A stretch of DNA of 64,000 nucleotides, taken from the NCBI GenBank assembly GCA_025618425.1, contig CM046837.1:23460988-23524987 (forward strand). Reading direction: 5' to 3'. This document shows positions 1-13,800 of this stretch, piece by piece. Both the position numbers and the translations under genes were made by a program. Positions within the stretch are counted from its first letter, which is position 1. Every line of letters starts with the position of its first letter. This DNA is from Heliocidaris tuberculata (taxonomy: Eukaryota > Echinodermata > Echinoidea > Camarodonta > Echinometridae). The notes beneath the pieces are model-generated. The model saw only the letters and a list, made by a program, of their open reading frames with translations, was not told the DNA's origin and made no database searches.

Positions 1-3000
1 ATCATTGATCCCATCAAATTTAATAATTTGTAATGATGACTAGATTAGGTTTAAACATTCCTAATTGGTGGGGGTGGGGGGAGAAGGGAGAGAAGAAAGT
101 CAGCTTTTAGCCAGAAAGGCATTGATTAATTCTAACCATTAATTCCGACAAGCTCTTAGCAGTCAAAATCAACTATTATTTGCATACTTACATGCAGGAG
201 AACTCGTTGAGCCACAGCAGTGAAAGGGTTAAATTATGAAGATTTCTTCTTATACTGAAATGGAAAAGGATGCGGAGCACTGACCTCTAATACAGTTTGC
301 AAAAACTCGATGACCTCGTCGGGGTCGCGACCTCTCGGCAGAAAAATAGAAGAGGGGGGCCAAGGCCAGTGGCAAGGCTTTGCCCTTGCTTGACAATTGA
401 CAATTAAGGGAAGTCTCTTTTTAGCCTCAGAATCTGAGCAGAACTCAACAACAGGGAAAGATTGAAATAATAAACGACGTCTTCCGGATAGATGTTAGTG
501 AGGGGTTAGTCGTTAGTCATGAAAAAGTGTACTTTTCTATCCTTTTCTTTTCTCCTTGCTCTCTCAAGGCTAGCTGTGTTGAACATTAACAGTGTGCTTT
601 GCTGCTTGGCACGGGAAGGACAATGGGCCATTGGACCTTGTAGCAAATGCACCAATGTTACCCATTGTCTACTGAAATCTGTTTTCAAATGAATCGTTAA
701 ATGAAGCACAAATCTGTTAGCCATTTCGGAGAAGGTCAGTTGCACTATGGGAAATGAGATGCACTTTAGTTTGTGTGCAATTGGTAGACCTTATTGAAGG
801 TGTATTTTTCTATAGCATTCAGGCAATTTCATTTTCTCTCGTTTTCATCATCTTTATTTATAAGTTGTATTATATCTCAGGACATTAAAGTGTTGTTTAT
901 TCTTTACTCTCTCTCTCACTTTCTCTCTATCTTATTAGTACTTGTATGTTTTCTATGCCTTTTATAGCTTCTTTTGGAATCATTTATTTATTAAAAATCT
1001 CCCATCATATATGACCTTTTCTATAAAAAAAAGACGTTTAATCATACTTGACCTGTCTCTATAATATCTCTATCCCAGAGAGAAAGAGAAATTATTGGAG
1101 AACAATTATACATCCTCAACAATTTGAAAAAATCTGAAGAAGATCTTTCAAGAAACCTTTACCATAGACATGTTTATTGTAATCCATTACACTTCATACT
1201 CCAATATGACTACCAAATGTCAAGGCATGTTTGAATCTAGCTTCTCCTTTTATGCTCTCATCGAGTGGCATTTCTCCTTTATTGTATGTGTTAGATTGTA
1301 ATGCGCAGATGAATAATGTCTCTATAGAAATTGTGCAATATAAATTTACAACTATTATTACTATTATCTCTCTCTTCATTCTGCTGTCTCTCTTTCTAGA
1401 CTTCCAATCGGCTCATCCACCTTCTATGATATTTGAGCCCGCCTGTGACCTGCTTTTTCGTCTTCTTCCATATATCAAGTTGTGGTTATAAATGCCACTC
1501 AGAAAAATGAGACACATCTTAAGTTTCAACCAATGGCATGGTGCAATCTTGCAAGTGATTTTTGGAGTTGCAATTAAATGCTACTTCATATTAAAGCAAA
1601 GGGCCCTCCAGACAGCATCTATAAGAAATGACCTTGCTATATATTATAGGCCTACTTTTGCTCTACATTGCAGATATCATTTTCAACTTTGTTTGAGATG
1701 GTTTGGATTTTGATTTTGGAGGTCAGGGGAAGATAATTCATGCTCCTGCAATGTATATGGATAGGTTACTAGATATACTGCACAATACAAACGCATTCTT
1801 TTGTTATTAATTTGATATAGCCTGATAATAAGAATTTTTACGCTATATACCGGTACTACAAGAGTCTTTTTACAGAAGTGAACTGAAATCAAAGTGACTC
1901 AAGAATGAGGAATAAGCTCATAGGGGGGATTAGGATATTACCAGACATATTTGTGGTTAGTTTCTCATGGTGAAAACATATCAAATGGTTCTATTCTGGG
2001 TTAGATTTCCCCCACTTGCTAATCGCCCCCTCCAAAATAAGCACCAATTAGACAAAAGGCATCGCTTAAATTCTCTGTTTTCATTTTGATTTCGAGACAA
2101 ACGACGGCTTTCTAGACAGAAGAGAGCAGGCAAATCAGGAAATATCCCGTTTCACGAATCCCCACGACCCAGTGTCGCGCGGAATAGAGCGGGATCAAGC
2201 GATTGCTTATCTCCCTCTTTGTTCCGATTCCGCCATTTGGACTGATCTAAGCAGGATGAGGGATTAGCTTGAGTTAAACGATTGCAAGGTCGCCCAATGA
2301 TTTCCCTCGCACTTGTAGATTTATTCGTGTCATATCGCGTTTCTAATTGACAGGAGAAAAACTGGCAATCAGATCTCGGCTGATGTATGAAGTGTCGTTG
2401 GAAGGCTAAAAACAATTGATCAGTGCCAAAATATCATATTAGCCGAGGCATGACCAAGACAAGTAGGTTGGAAGAGGGGGGGGGGGTGGAAGAAGGGGGA
2501 GGTGAGAGCAGCATACAGTAGAAATCTAGCATGATGCATGAAGATGTGATCATGACTGAGCAATTCATGTTTTGTAGAGTATCCACTTTTTTTTTTTTAC
2601 TGTATATTCATATTATTGGCTTGTACTTTAGAAAAAATTAGAAACATTATAGTGGAATTCCACTCTTTTATTTTTTTTTTCTTTGCTTCATTAGAGGATT
2701 TATTTTGCATTCAAAGTTTACAACTCAATATAACATTAATCATACATAAATGACACAAAAGATAACTACAAAACTGAAATCGACTTACACATATCGTGTT
2801 ACATTTTCCAGTAAACTTCAACAAATCCTTTGGTAATTCATTTTTTCCCCTTTTTGTTTGTATTCTTTTCCTTCTGCTCCTTATATTCCTATTCTTTTTT
2901 TTTCTTCTTTCTTTCTGATATCTCTTTCAAATCTACACAAATGACACATTCAAATGAACTTCAACAATTCCTTTGGTAATTCATCATTTTTCTTTGTATT

Positions 3001-3764
3001 TTTTCCTTTCTGCTATATTGTATATCTGTTCTTTTTCTGATTTCTCTTTCAAAAACATGTTTCAGTACAGAATCTCTCCTATCTTTTCCACTTTTGTTGC
3101 GTTCCAAAATAACTTTATATTCGCTCTTTTATTAAGTTGGCTTTATAAACCAAAGCATACAAATGAGGAATACAGATTCAGCAAAAGTGAGGATTAAAAC
3201 CCAGTAAAGGAAATGAAAGTTATGAAGTGTTGAATACGTGATCGATCATATTCACATTTGCAACTTTGTAATTTACCTTTGCAAGCATACATGTAGCTTC
3301 TCTTTCATCTGTAGTAAATATTTCATAAGTCTCTATTTTCTCTGAAGAAAATCTGTAATCATCCTTGTGCCCTAGATATTGGACAAAAAATTCTAGCTGC
3401 CAAAGTGTAGGCCTAGGATTTCCTGACAAAGAAGTCATGAAGTCATTGCCGATTACACCTCTACTGTATAACATTCCTTTTAATTTGGAATATTTTTTTA
3501 TCGTTAAATGGTCGGTATGCAAGTGATTTCGTACTTTGCGATCATAGCATTCCAGGGGAACCTTCAAAAGGGCATGAAATAAGGGGTTTACGAACGAACG
3601 GGGACACAGCAGGCAGTAACAAATTAAACGATTATTGACAATGCACATTCCCTCGGCCGGGGAAGGTCAAGGCCTTCTGGCTTATTATTAACGAGCCTCT
3701 GTCTTGGAAAGAGACAAAGTGAGCTTGATTATGACAGAGGGTCCGTGTCTGCTGAAAACTCATT
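1..3764. other. Intergenic DNA, no gene recognised
   Basis: Short unrelated open frames only, with none resembling a known domain. There are CT-rich patches near 906-935 and a G-run near 2469. A higher-complexity, GC-richer patch lies at about 2140-2450 and could be regulatory, but nothing identifies it. Confidence 0.6.
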
Positions 3765-4262
3765 AGGGTAAGGGAATGTTGAGTGAAAATGGGTATAAGG
3801 AGTGTTGTGGGGGAGGGGGACACCCCCGCCTTATGTTTCCTCTTTCATGTGTTTTCTTGCCGTGTTTATTTTATTGTCTCTTTTGATGACCGTTTTGTCT
3901 GTTGATATTAGCCAGAAGGGCATTTATTTATTAGGGTTCATGAACTTTGAGTGAAAATAGGTGTAGGGCAGTTTGGGGGGGGGGGGCACCCCCCCCCCTA
4001 TGTTTTCATCTTTCATGTAGGAGTCAGCCTTGATTGCTTGCCTTGAGGGAGAGTATTGTTTTTATTCTCTTTTTTAATGATCAATTTCATCTGATGATTA
4101 GGTTCCATGAAGGTTGAGTAAAGAAAAATGACAGTTAGGGGAAACCCCCCTCTTTTGTTGTGCTCTTTCATGTTGGAATGCGTGCCCTGCCGTGGACAGT
4201 ATTGTTTTAATATCTCTTTTAATGGCTGTTTTGTCTGTTAAAACCAGAAGGGCATTTGATAA
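3765..4262. repeat. Degenerate tandem repeat, 3 copies of about 168 bp
   Basis: Three successive units share the same order of landmarks: TTGAGTGAAAAT, then a G-run/C-run pair, then CTCTTTCATGT, then TATTGT..TCTCTTTTAATG, then TTTTGTCTGTT. The first landmark recurs near 3776, 3944 and 4113. The middle copy has G12 and C10 runs separated by CA (3975-3998). The first and third units run into CCAGAAGGGC, which links the array to the dispersed hairpin family. Confidence 0.7.
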
Positions 4263-4302
4263 CTCATTTTGCAGCGAGTTAATGCCTTTCTTGTTCTCAT
4301 GA
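4232..4302. repeat. Hairpin repeat copy (CCAGAAGGGC family)
   Basis: Degenerate inverted arms, CCAGAAGGGCATT...AACTCA and GAGTTAATGCCTTTCTTG, belong to the short palindromic family seen at 8624, 16042, 17718, 25945/26470 and 31029. Confidence 0.6.
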
Positions 4303-6130
4303 GATATTTTCAAGATTTTATATGATGCAAAGTTGGACCAAATTTTATTTAAATTCAAGTTTTTAAAAAAGTAATGTGCACAAAGGAGTGAAGACAATAA
4401 AGTCAAATAATGTCTCTGATTTTTTTTTTTTGGGGGGGGGGTTTTGTTCTAATTCTCTGCCTTCATTCAAGAAAACTTCTGAGTTTGTCATTCAATGGTC
4501 TGTCCATTTTCTGACACAGTAAACTTGGTCAATATGATAATGTAAAAATATATATATTTGTACAATATAATAGTATCTTTCATCTTTCTTTCCATTTCTT
4601 TCTGGCTCATCTTGCTGTCTTGCTGTTGTTTTGGTCATCGATCTTGTTGCTGCTTTCTTCTTGGGCACATTCAGGTAAGTCTTGCTAGAAAAAGTAGGGG
4701 CATACCGTATTTACATTAGAGGGCAATTTTTATAGTAACATATAAATAGACACATATGGTGACAGTACAGCAAAAGGATGCATTTCCATGTCATAAGTAT
4801 TCATATTTTTATACCTATCCGTATTATGACCATATATAACAAAACAAAATGTAACGCATTTGGAAGGGAAGTGCATGGTACTGAACATTTCTCATTCTAT
4901 GAGACTTTCACATAACAAGTTGTTGACAAGTTGTTTCACTTTGTTCATTTTAAAGGTAAGGTCTTCTACAAAACTTTGTTTAACCATACAACACTTTCTT
5001 ACATTTTGTATTGCTGAACAACAAGAATTTTCAAGTTTATCTTTAAGCTATAGAGAATCACACAAAATCTTTGAGTTTACTGCATTTGAATGGGAGTAGA
5101 AACATTAATGCTTTAATAATGTACTGAACAAGAGTCAAATATCATACTTTACTTGTGAAATGAAGGAAAAAAGTATAAAAACATACTTTTAAGGAAACAT
5201 GCCCACAATTTTTTAATGTTTTGAAACCACAAGTAATAATCGAATGAAATCTCACATCAAAGTGCCATCGAAGATTTGGTTTGGGATCGCACTTCTGTTC
5301 TGTAAAAGCCATAACTTTTGCAGTCCATTAATTTTCATGAATTTCACACTATGTTTGGTTTGTATGAAATAAGAAAACTGGTAAAATATTGACATAGTTT
5401 TCCGCCCAGTATTGCACAGGTGTAGTCCATTAGGTCTATCCATTCATAGGATATTGCAAACAAGAAACTATTTCATTAATGTTACATCCAAAGATATAGA
5501 ATTGCCTTTTGGAATAAACTCGGAAAAGAAGGAACAATTTTGCAAGCTTCTTTTACATTAGCGTATAACTAGATTCTTTTGTCAATAGATAACAAATATA
5601 TTTTGAATCAATTCATATCTTGGAGAAGAAAGGACATGTTATCTTTCCAAGCTGCTTGTACACAGGCAAAACCAGTTTCTTTCATCAATAAATAAGAAAT
5701 GTATTCTGCATCGAAGCTTGTATTGTTATGCTAATGATATTTGATCCTCTTGTAAGGAAATAATAACTTATTGAGTTGATTCTTTTGAGAGATATTCACA
5801 GAGATAGCTCTATATAAACATAGCATAGTTTTCATTTATTCAATATTAATGTGATCTTAGTGTCAAGGCTTTTCACAAATTTTGCATAATCCATGTAATG
5901 CGTTCTAATTAACATCTGATTTTGGTGTCAGATTAAAGTGATTGATTAACTTTGTGAAAAATTGTAAAATCAGCTCAAATGCCAGTGAATTGTGTGCAGT
6001 CCTCTAACTACATATATAATTAAGGATATGTGAAAGTATGAGAGAAAATGGAACCCGTTTACTATCCTAAAAAAGAAAAAATCGCAATCAATCGCTGGGG
6101 AAATAAGTAATCAGGGGCAATTTTAATTTT
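4303..6130. other. Intergenic DNA with a weak duplication
   Basis: No gene is seen. Segments at about 5521-5620 and 5622-5720 share degenerate landmarks (GGARAAGAARGRAC, CAAGCT, CTTTTGTCAATARATAA or its equivalent). They look like an old tandem duplication of about 101 bp. Confidence 0.5.
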
Positions 6131-6131
6131 T

Positions 6132-6190
6132 AAAAAAAGGAACTGTTGTAAAAAAAAGGAACTGTTGTAAAAAAAAGGAACTGTTGTAAA
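6132..6190. repeat. 19-bp tandem repeat, 3 copies
   Basis: Three perfect head-to-tail copies of a 19-bp unit made of A7 followed by GGAACTGTTGTA. Perfect identity indicates recent expansion. Confidence 0.9.
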
Positions 6191-6596
6191 AGAAAATAAC
6201 CTGTCTGGTTAGGGCTAAAAGGGTGTTGATTTTATGTTAAGGATTATGGATTATTACATCCTTTTAGCTCTAAACAAGCGAACTCTTCTTTGCCAGCAGT
6301 AGCATTATTTTGCCAACTCATGTAGGTATAGTGCTTATCAAATGTACTTTCTGTATGTCGGCATGGGGGGGGGGGGTGTTCATCCGTCATTTCCTCTCCG
6401 TTCCATCATAAGAGTGAGCCCATAAAGTTCATTTTGTGTATTTTCATGACTTTCCTCTTGATTTGGACCCGTCCTTGTGAACTTTGTTGACATTTTCAGG
6501 GTTAAATTCTAGGTTTTTGGAACAACAATTTCATACGCCAGCTGAGAAAGAAGGCCAGATAATTATCTGCCCCAGATCACAGGGAAAAAGAGGGAA

Positions 6597-6628
<32 letters not shown>

Positions 6629-7795
6629 GGAAATAGAAATATGAAATGTGACAGAGCATATTTTCTATCATTTCATAGAAGTCCTTTGAAGGCCAGTTAT
6701 TATTCTTGGATGTCACTCTCTGACCAAGCATTAAAGAATGCACTCTTCTGTGTGAGCTTCTTTGAAATCTTACCAAGTAGGCCTATTGTTATTTTCATCA
6801 TACATTCAAGAATAAATAGGTAATAAAGATTAAAAATTGGTTTGCACTTCCTCTGGCTTACAGAAATCCTCATCCATGCAAAAATATTGGGTCGACCTTA
6901 ACAAATATGGTGTCATTTATTGGAGTATAAAAGGCCATTCTATTTATTCTAGATTAAAGAAATACGGATGTTTTTATCTTCATGACATATCCGTGACAAA
7001 TAGGATAGAAGATTTTTTTTTTTCATCTTTAAAATCAATGATAAAAGAGTATGCAAGGGAGAAATCTTATTTTCAAACTTGCCACAAATACTAAAATTTG
7101 TGCATTGTGATATATTTGTGCTTGTGCTTTTGTTTTGGCTCATTTTGTGTCCCTATTTGACTTGTTCCTTTTCCTGAAGTGTCATCAAGTTTAGCCCTCT
7201 GGCTGTTAATATTTTAATGTTTCAGACTTTAAAAGATTTAAGATAGGGCAGATCAAAATTTTACATGTTAATCATGCTTCTAGAAAAAAATTGAATGCCC
7301 ATGTAGAGTTTTGGTAAGCCCTTGAAAACATTTAGTTAGATTTCTTTAATCTAAGTATATAAATAGCAAAATATTGTAGTACTAAGCTGCTGTGAAGCTA
7401 GAAATAAATTCTATTTGGCTTAAAATAGACTAGGGGAAGATAATGAACCTGCAGCCCCGCCCTTCCGGCTACACCCATCCTTGAACTGACGGCATGAAGT
7501 AGGCTGGGGATCACTGTCAAACAATACAACAAGGTCGCTACAGTTCCGTCTCTGGCTGGTGAACAAAAGTAGACCGGGTTTTTTTTCTCCGTCTCCGACC
7601 TCCCCTCCTCTCTCCTATTTCATCGTCTCGATCGATACATTGCGAAACGATCTCATCGTCCAAGGTCGGCTTCATGTAATCTAGAAATCACTTGCAAGCG
7701 CAATTCTTTTATAGAAATGAAAAGGCAGTAGTGAGTGGGAGAAAGGGAAAGAGATAGAGAGGAAGAAAGAGAAGGGAAAATAATGTTGTCTCTGA

Positions 7796-7841
<46 letters not shown>

Positions 7842-8205
7842 ATTTTGTAATCCAATGGTTACGTTGCGCAACAGTGTCGTCTACCAAGGTCGGCTGTATG
7901 TAATTGAAAAATCACTTGCAAACATCATGCTGTTTAAAGACAGACAGAGAACAAGAGGGAGAGATAGAGAGAGAAATTTGTAACTTTCATTTTTGAATGC
8001 CCACGTTTCAAACAAAGGATAAAAAGGATACACTTTTGAATAATTGCTTTTTGCCATTCGTAATAGAAATTCTCTTATTTAAGATGATTGAAATCATATA
8101 GCTTCCCTTGTATCAAGGCAAAGTGTTGAAGAAACACAAGATTTGCCCAAGGTTGTAGGATATTGTGATTGAAGTGCTTTTGAACAATTTAGCTTGAAAA
8201 TGAAA
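6191..8205. other. Intergenic DNA with microsatellites
   Basis: Holds a (GA)n tract at about 6597-6633 and a GA/CT-rich block at about 7733-7835 with a (CT)n core. Open frames over these tracts are dinucleotide-repeat artefacts. No gene is recognised. Confidence 0.6.
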
Positions 8206-8616
8206 GAATGATTTCGAGACAATTGACCACATCTTGTGGTTTGGCTCAATAACTTTTGATTCAGAGCTCTGAAAAATATACAGATGCATGAGTAGAAAGA
8301 GCAAAAATTTCTGCAAATGCTGTGTCCATTTTTGTTATATGACCATATTGCGTTCAATACCAGGAATTTTTAAAATGAGGATAAGCTGTAAAACCCTGAA
8401 ATTGGCAATACGTTGAGAAGTTCAAAATCACTGTTTTGTTATCAAAATTGGCAATTTTTTCAACTTTTTGACAAAATTCCTAACCATGTTTATTGTTTTC
8501 AAAGATATAACACCTTATTAGAACCATGTCGCACTGAAAGAAAAATATTTTTGCCAAGTTGAAGAATAAAATGTGATGAATGTAGCCCTTAAATAATTCC
8601 TGTCCTGAAAGGGATA
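8206..8616 (+). mobile_element. Non-autonomous TTAA/CCCTTTCA element, decayed copy
   Basis: About 400 bp, clearly homologous over its length to the better preserved copy at 59931-60346. Shared blocks include GACCACATYTTGTGGTTTGG and ATCAAAATTGGCAATTTTTT. The 3' end keeps TGTCCTGAAAGGG; the 5' terminus is degraded. It has no coding capacity. Confidence 0.8.
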
Positions 8617-8623
8617 AAAAAAA

Positions 8624-8690
8624 AGCAAGAAGGGCATTAAAGTCGCATCAATTTAAACAAAGTTTAATGCCCTTCTGGCTCTTAGGAGGC
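8624..8690. repeat. Hairpin repeat copy (CCAGAAGGGC family)
   Basis: Inverted arms GAAGGGCATTAAA and TTTAATGCCCTTCTGGCTC surround a loop of about 20 bp. It lies directly after the decayed MITE. Confidence 0.8.
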
Positions 8691-10559
8691 AAATAGATCA
8701 TTCATCGGCTGCCTTTTCGACCCATTTCACCGAAGCAAGGCATGACGAGATTTTGAAAATGAATTTAAGTTAAATTTGCATCGATCAAGGACAGGAGCGG
8801 TATCTAGCAGGAAGTTTGAAGAGCGTACTTGTGTAATATACCGTGAAGGTCACTTGTTATATATGCGAAAAAATAACATATTATGCATCTGCCTCTTGTT
8901 CAGCAAACAGCTTTTGTGAAGGTAACCCAATTTTAGGGTCTGCCAAATTGCGGACAAGAGTGATCAAAGAGCCAATTAAAGAACTGTTTAATGGGGGAAA
9001 GGTTAGGAGTGAGTACGATTCAAATTTTGCTGGATGAGGGAAAACATGAATGATGAATATATATATATATATATATATATATGCAGAGCGAGAAATAGAG
9101 AGAAAGAGAGAATTGAACAGTAGCAAAAACAAGTAGAAAAGAAAAAGGAAGAGAGAGAGAGAGAGAGAAAGGACAGACAAAATACAAAAGTGGAGATTTG
9201 AAGAAGAGCGGCGGCAAACAAGATCATGAGTAGGTCATTATGCATAAAGAATAGGTAACAGGATTCAAGAAGGAAATTTAACTGCCAGCTTACCATGTTG
9301 GTGTTGGCTGGTTAATTGGATATTTCAAGAAAAAGGTGAAAAAGGGAAAACATCGAGAATATAATTGTCCCGTCTGTAATTCTGTGAAATCATAAGATGG
9401 TACATCACCATTCTGCAAAAAAACAGTACAGCCCGTGAATACTGTGCTCGGGAGAAATATTGATGCACAAATATTGGAAAATTTGGGAATGATATTTGAA
9501 CAAGAGCCGTTGAAGGTCACTCACGTGGCATGTACGCTCGTCGGGAGAAGTTTGTAGACTTGCTGCGATCCCCAAAAGCATTTTAGAAACTGCAACCTCA
9601 TCGTGGGTTTGAGTTTTAAAAATAGTCACTTTGGTTTGGGGGTTTGTATTCTTCTATTAAACCACCCAAGCCCCTTAATGGACACTTTATTTGATAATAA
9701 TGCAACTGTGTTGCACGTCTGAAGATCAGTTATGCACTTGATTTAGTCCTATCTTTGCCATTTAAAGCAAGGAGTGGTCACTGATAACTCCTTGGTTAAA
9801 GTTACAAACATTTGTTCAAATTGAACATTTCAGATTTCATTCTTTCTTTTATTGTTCTATAAGATGGTTTGTGCTTGTTTCTGTCACAGGATAAAAATGA
9901 TGAGTAATCTATATTCCCATATTTTATATGATTTGAACTCTCAAAAGATTTGAACTTATTACTTAGCACTGATTACAAATGTCAAAATACAACTTTTTTA
10001 ATTCACTTTTATCACACACAATTTTGCCATTTGTGCTCCGAACGCGTCTCTTCATGCCACCCAGTTTCGCTAATCTACCTAAAGCGACTTGTTACGAAGG
10101 TTTGATTACCCTTTCAATATATTTCTTGTAGGTGTAATGTACGAAAGTAGTAAGGGTATAGTAGAAAGCACTACCAATATGTAGTTTCCAAGAATGAGCC
10201 TTCTAAACTGGCTAAAATACGACAAAGAACATTGAAGAGAAGAACGAGGTTGATATTTCAGATGGTTTATGTAGAGTTGGAGAGGAAGATAGAGGGGAGA
10301 AGGGCGAAAGATGTAGAACTGGATTGAAACAGAAATATAAGTGACAGAACGTTGAAGAGAGAAAAACAAAGGGTAATGATTGGGATAGTTATAGTTCGGG
10401 AGGAATATAGATTGGGGGGATGATCAAAAAAATATTAGAATTGGATCGAAAACGAACATCCTTTTCCTTGAACTTCAACGAGTTATCCTAGGATCTAGAT
10501 CAGAGGAAAGAAGGCAAAGCTTGTTATCGGACTAGAGAGAGATTAACAACCTCCTTGGC
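8691..10559. other. Intergenic DNA, microsatellites only
   Basis: Contains (TA)n at about 9057-9082 and (GA)n at about 9152-9168. Nothing else is recognisable. Confidence 0.6.
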
Positions 10560-10800
10560 CAGGCATTGTACGCTGCCACGTCTTCCTGCGTGATTCCTGG
10601 AACGGAGGTTGTCCCACCCGGCAAATCATGCTCCTGCGACTATTGATCTGTGCATTAGTTCGCCAAAGATATAGGGTTAGGGTTGCGATATGATTTTCAG
10701 TTAGGTTTAGGGGAAAGGGTTAGGGTTAGGTGTAGTGTTTGGTGTAGAGCCAGTGTTAGGAATTTGGTTAGCGTAGAAACTGACAGCGGACCATGGGATG
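10560..10800. repeat. Dispersed repeat with telomere-like GGGTTA core
   Basis: Contains degenerate GGGTTAGGGTTAGG blocks flanked by a TGCTCCTGCGACTATTG segment. Related words occur with the CCCTAA-rich stretches at 15940-16035, 16610-16745 and 17815-17985 in the opposite orientation. It looks like a relic of a dispersed element with an internal minisatellite, not a chromosome end. Confidence 0.5.
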
Positions 10801-13800
10801 TGTCCGACCACCACTGGTCCTACATATAAACCCAAAACAATAACTATAACCATAATCTGTATTTTAACCAGTAATGATATTTACCAAATTGGCAACATTT
10901 TTTTTTCTCATACATTTATTGATATCATTTATTTATTTATTTTTTATTTATGTTTAATTAAGTTTCAAGAATTACAAAAACAATCATACATAGGTCATAG
11001 AATAAAAAACAACAACTATTTAACAAAAATAAATAGAGAGAAAAAAAATAATGAAAAAAATAAAAAAGGGAAAAAAAGAGCAGCTTTTATAAGTACAAAC
11101 TCAAGAACCGAGGACCAGAGAGGACGCCCGAGCCCACCCAATGCATGACCACCACAGACTGGACAGCCGGACAACAGACCATCCCATCCCGCCCAAATTG
11201 GCAACTTTTAAAATATGTAGTAACTTTCTTTTTTCGAAATTAAAAGCAAAATGTACAGAAAAAAAAAGGTATTCAAACACTTTCTTGTGATTGTTGTGTT
11301 GCAAACATTTAATTTGTAAAGAGGCATCTGTACCTGAATTCTTGAATACTAGCTGCCCTACTTCTTTACAAGCTCGAAATTCTAAATTTCCATGCATTAT
11401 ATTGCTTATAACTTTATGCTGTATTGATGCATAGGAAAAAGAAATTTGCCGTTTGTATCCAAAGTCCTTGGATCTTTGATTGCAATATAAAGCTAGTTCA
11501 GTCTTGTTTCTTCAAGGGCGAGACCTCATTACAGAAATAGGAAGAGATAAAGATAGATCAAATGACGGTCCACGGACAAAAAATATGTCGTATCATGTAT
11601 TGTTCTTCTTTACCTTGATGTATAATAACCTGCAGATGATACCAGCCTACATATTAAATTGCAACATGCCTTCAAAATGAAAGAGTTTGGGCATGGATGT
11701 AGCAAAAACCTTCAGATATATCATCAAGAAACAACATGCGAATGATAGAGGTAGGATGCACCTTGCACTAGCTTGCGACTATTGATTTTGAAAATGTTCG
11801 ACATTGACATTTTGCTCTTCCCTATTGTGTGCGGATGGGAGAGACAGCGTGACATTCAACATGATATGATATCTGGACTGCTTTTCTTTGCAATCGACAT
11901 CTCCCGGTGAAATTGCAATTTTTGTTCGACCCTGCTGGAGACAGACCTTTTTTTCTTCGTCTTCTTCTCTTTTTCTTTTTCTTCTTCTCTTTTTCTTTTT
12001 GTCATTTTATTTTCATAAATAAGGGGAATATCGAAATGTACTTAATTCCTCCAGCCCATATTCGACCCACCTCGAATAACATTATCAACAAACTTATCAG
12101 AGGGAAACTCAGGTATTTAAATGGATACTATAAAAAGAAAGAAAGAAGTAGAAAGCAAGGAGAGAGAGAGAGAGAGAGGGGGGGAGGCTACTGGAATAGC
12201 CCCAATTTGCCTTTAAATAGCCCAAAATTTTCATTCCTGGGGACAATTTGGTTGTGTTCCAATTTGCGAAAGAGACCCCACATAAAAAACTTGTATTTTA
12301 GAATTATAGAGAGTGATGTGTAGACAGAGACAGAGAGAGAAAGAGAGAAAGAGAGGGGGGGGGGGGGAAGGTAAGAGATAAGGAGAGATAGAATGATTAG
12401 AGAGAGAGAGAGAGAGTGAGAGATCTTTTATAAAAATTACAAGTATGAAGATATGACCCTGCACTAAATGCCAAAATTTCTGATGACAATGAGCGATGAA
12501 AGGCTATAGGAAAGGAAGGTTATTTACTATGGAGAATTTAGGTCGCCCAAGGTCCGCCGCAGTGTGTTCAATGCCTTGTACTTTTCGGTTCACAAAAGAA
12601 TCACTGAAACACAGCTCCGCACGGACAATGATTCAAGCATTTTCTGTCACTGCGCAATTAGTTTACTCTCGGTAATTTCAGGAGATAGTGATAGTGCGGT
12701 AGAAGGAAGGTCAGAAATAGATAGTAGTGAAAGAGAGAGAGAGAGAGGGGGAGGGGAGAGAGACAGAGGGGGAGGGAGAGAGAGACAGAGAAGAGCACAG
12801 GAGAGAGAGGGGGGAGGGAGGAGGATGGGGGATGGAGAAAGAAAGAAAGAAGAAAGCAGAAAAGAGAAGAGAGAAAAAAATAGAAGATAGTAAATGTACA
12901 AGTGGGTTGAGAAGGGGGAATAGAATTTGTAAGATAGAATTAAAAGTTAGAAGGAAAGTGAATAGGAAAGAAAGATAATGAGAGAGAGAGAGCAGGAAGG
13001 TTGATGAAGGGGAGGTTAAAAAAGAATTTGATGTGAATTATTCAGAAATCATGTTCTGGAATGAATATTTAAACAATTAAATTGTATTTACTGTCTGTCT
13101 ACTGTCTGTTAACTCGGTAGACAGAAAACAGCTCAAAAAATCTCAGGGGAAATGGGTAAATGCTTAGCTGAACACATCAGTGGAATACTAGTACTTCAGA
13201 GAGAACCAGGTAAAAAGATAGGATGATAAAACTAAAACAAAATAATAGAACTGATATACCACAACAGAAGGATACACAAAGAAAAAAAACTGGAGAATAA
13301 CTGAAGTTCGAAATCAGGTAATTTTAGTAATGGCCAAGGCATCGGACAATGACTTCAGAAATGGAAGGAGTTCCCTGAAATGATCAAACAAATTGATCAC
13401 TCTCAAACAGAGAGGAAGATGAGAGGAAGGAGGAGATATAGAGAGATGAGGGATGGATGGGAGGATGGAGAGATGGAAGGAAGAATGGAAGGGTGGAAAG
13501 AAGATTGGAAGCCTAAGGGAATAGAAATGCTCCAAGACATCTATAGATTGATATCAAACTAGTCAGATTCAAGGTTGTTTTCTTCAACTATATTGATCTT
13601 CAAAATAGTCAGAGACTTTACAGAACTTTCAAAGAAGTAAGAAAGATTTGTTCCTCTAAAAAAAAAAAAGTGTATTTCTTTCCGGGGGTGAAAGAAACTT
13701 GACCTTGAGGCCCTCATATTATGTGCATGCCTATTTTATGTATATATATTCTTCCTTATTTACACCATTTATGAATTAGCCTCTTTTGTATAATTCAATA

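Noticed and set aside
3220..3648. 142-codon open frame on the minus strand
   Set aside because: The longest non-repeat frame outside the gene, but no recognisable domain, ordinary AT-rich composition and no splice or promoter support. Left as probably random.
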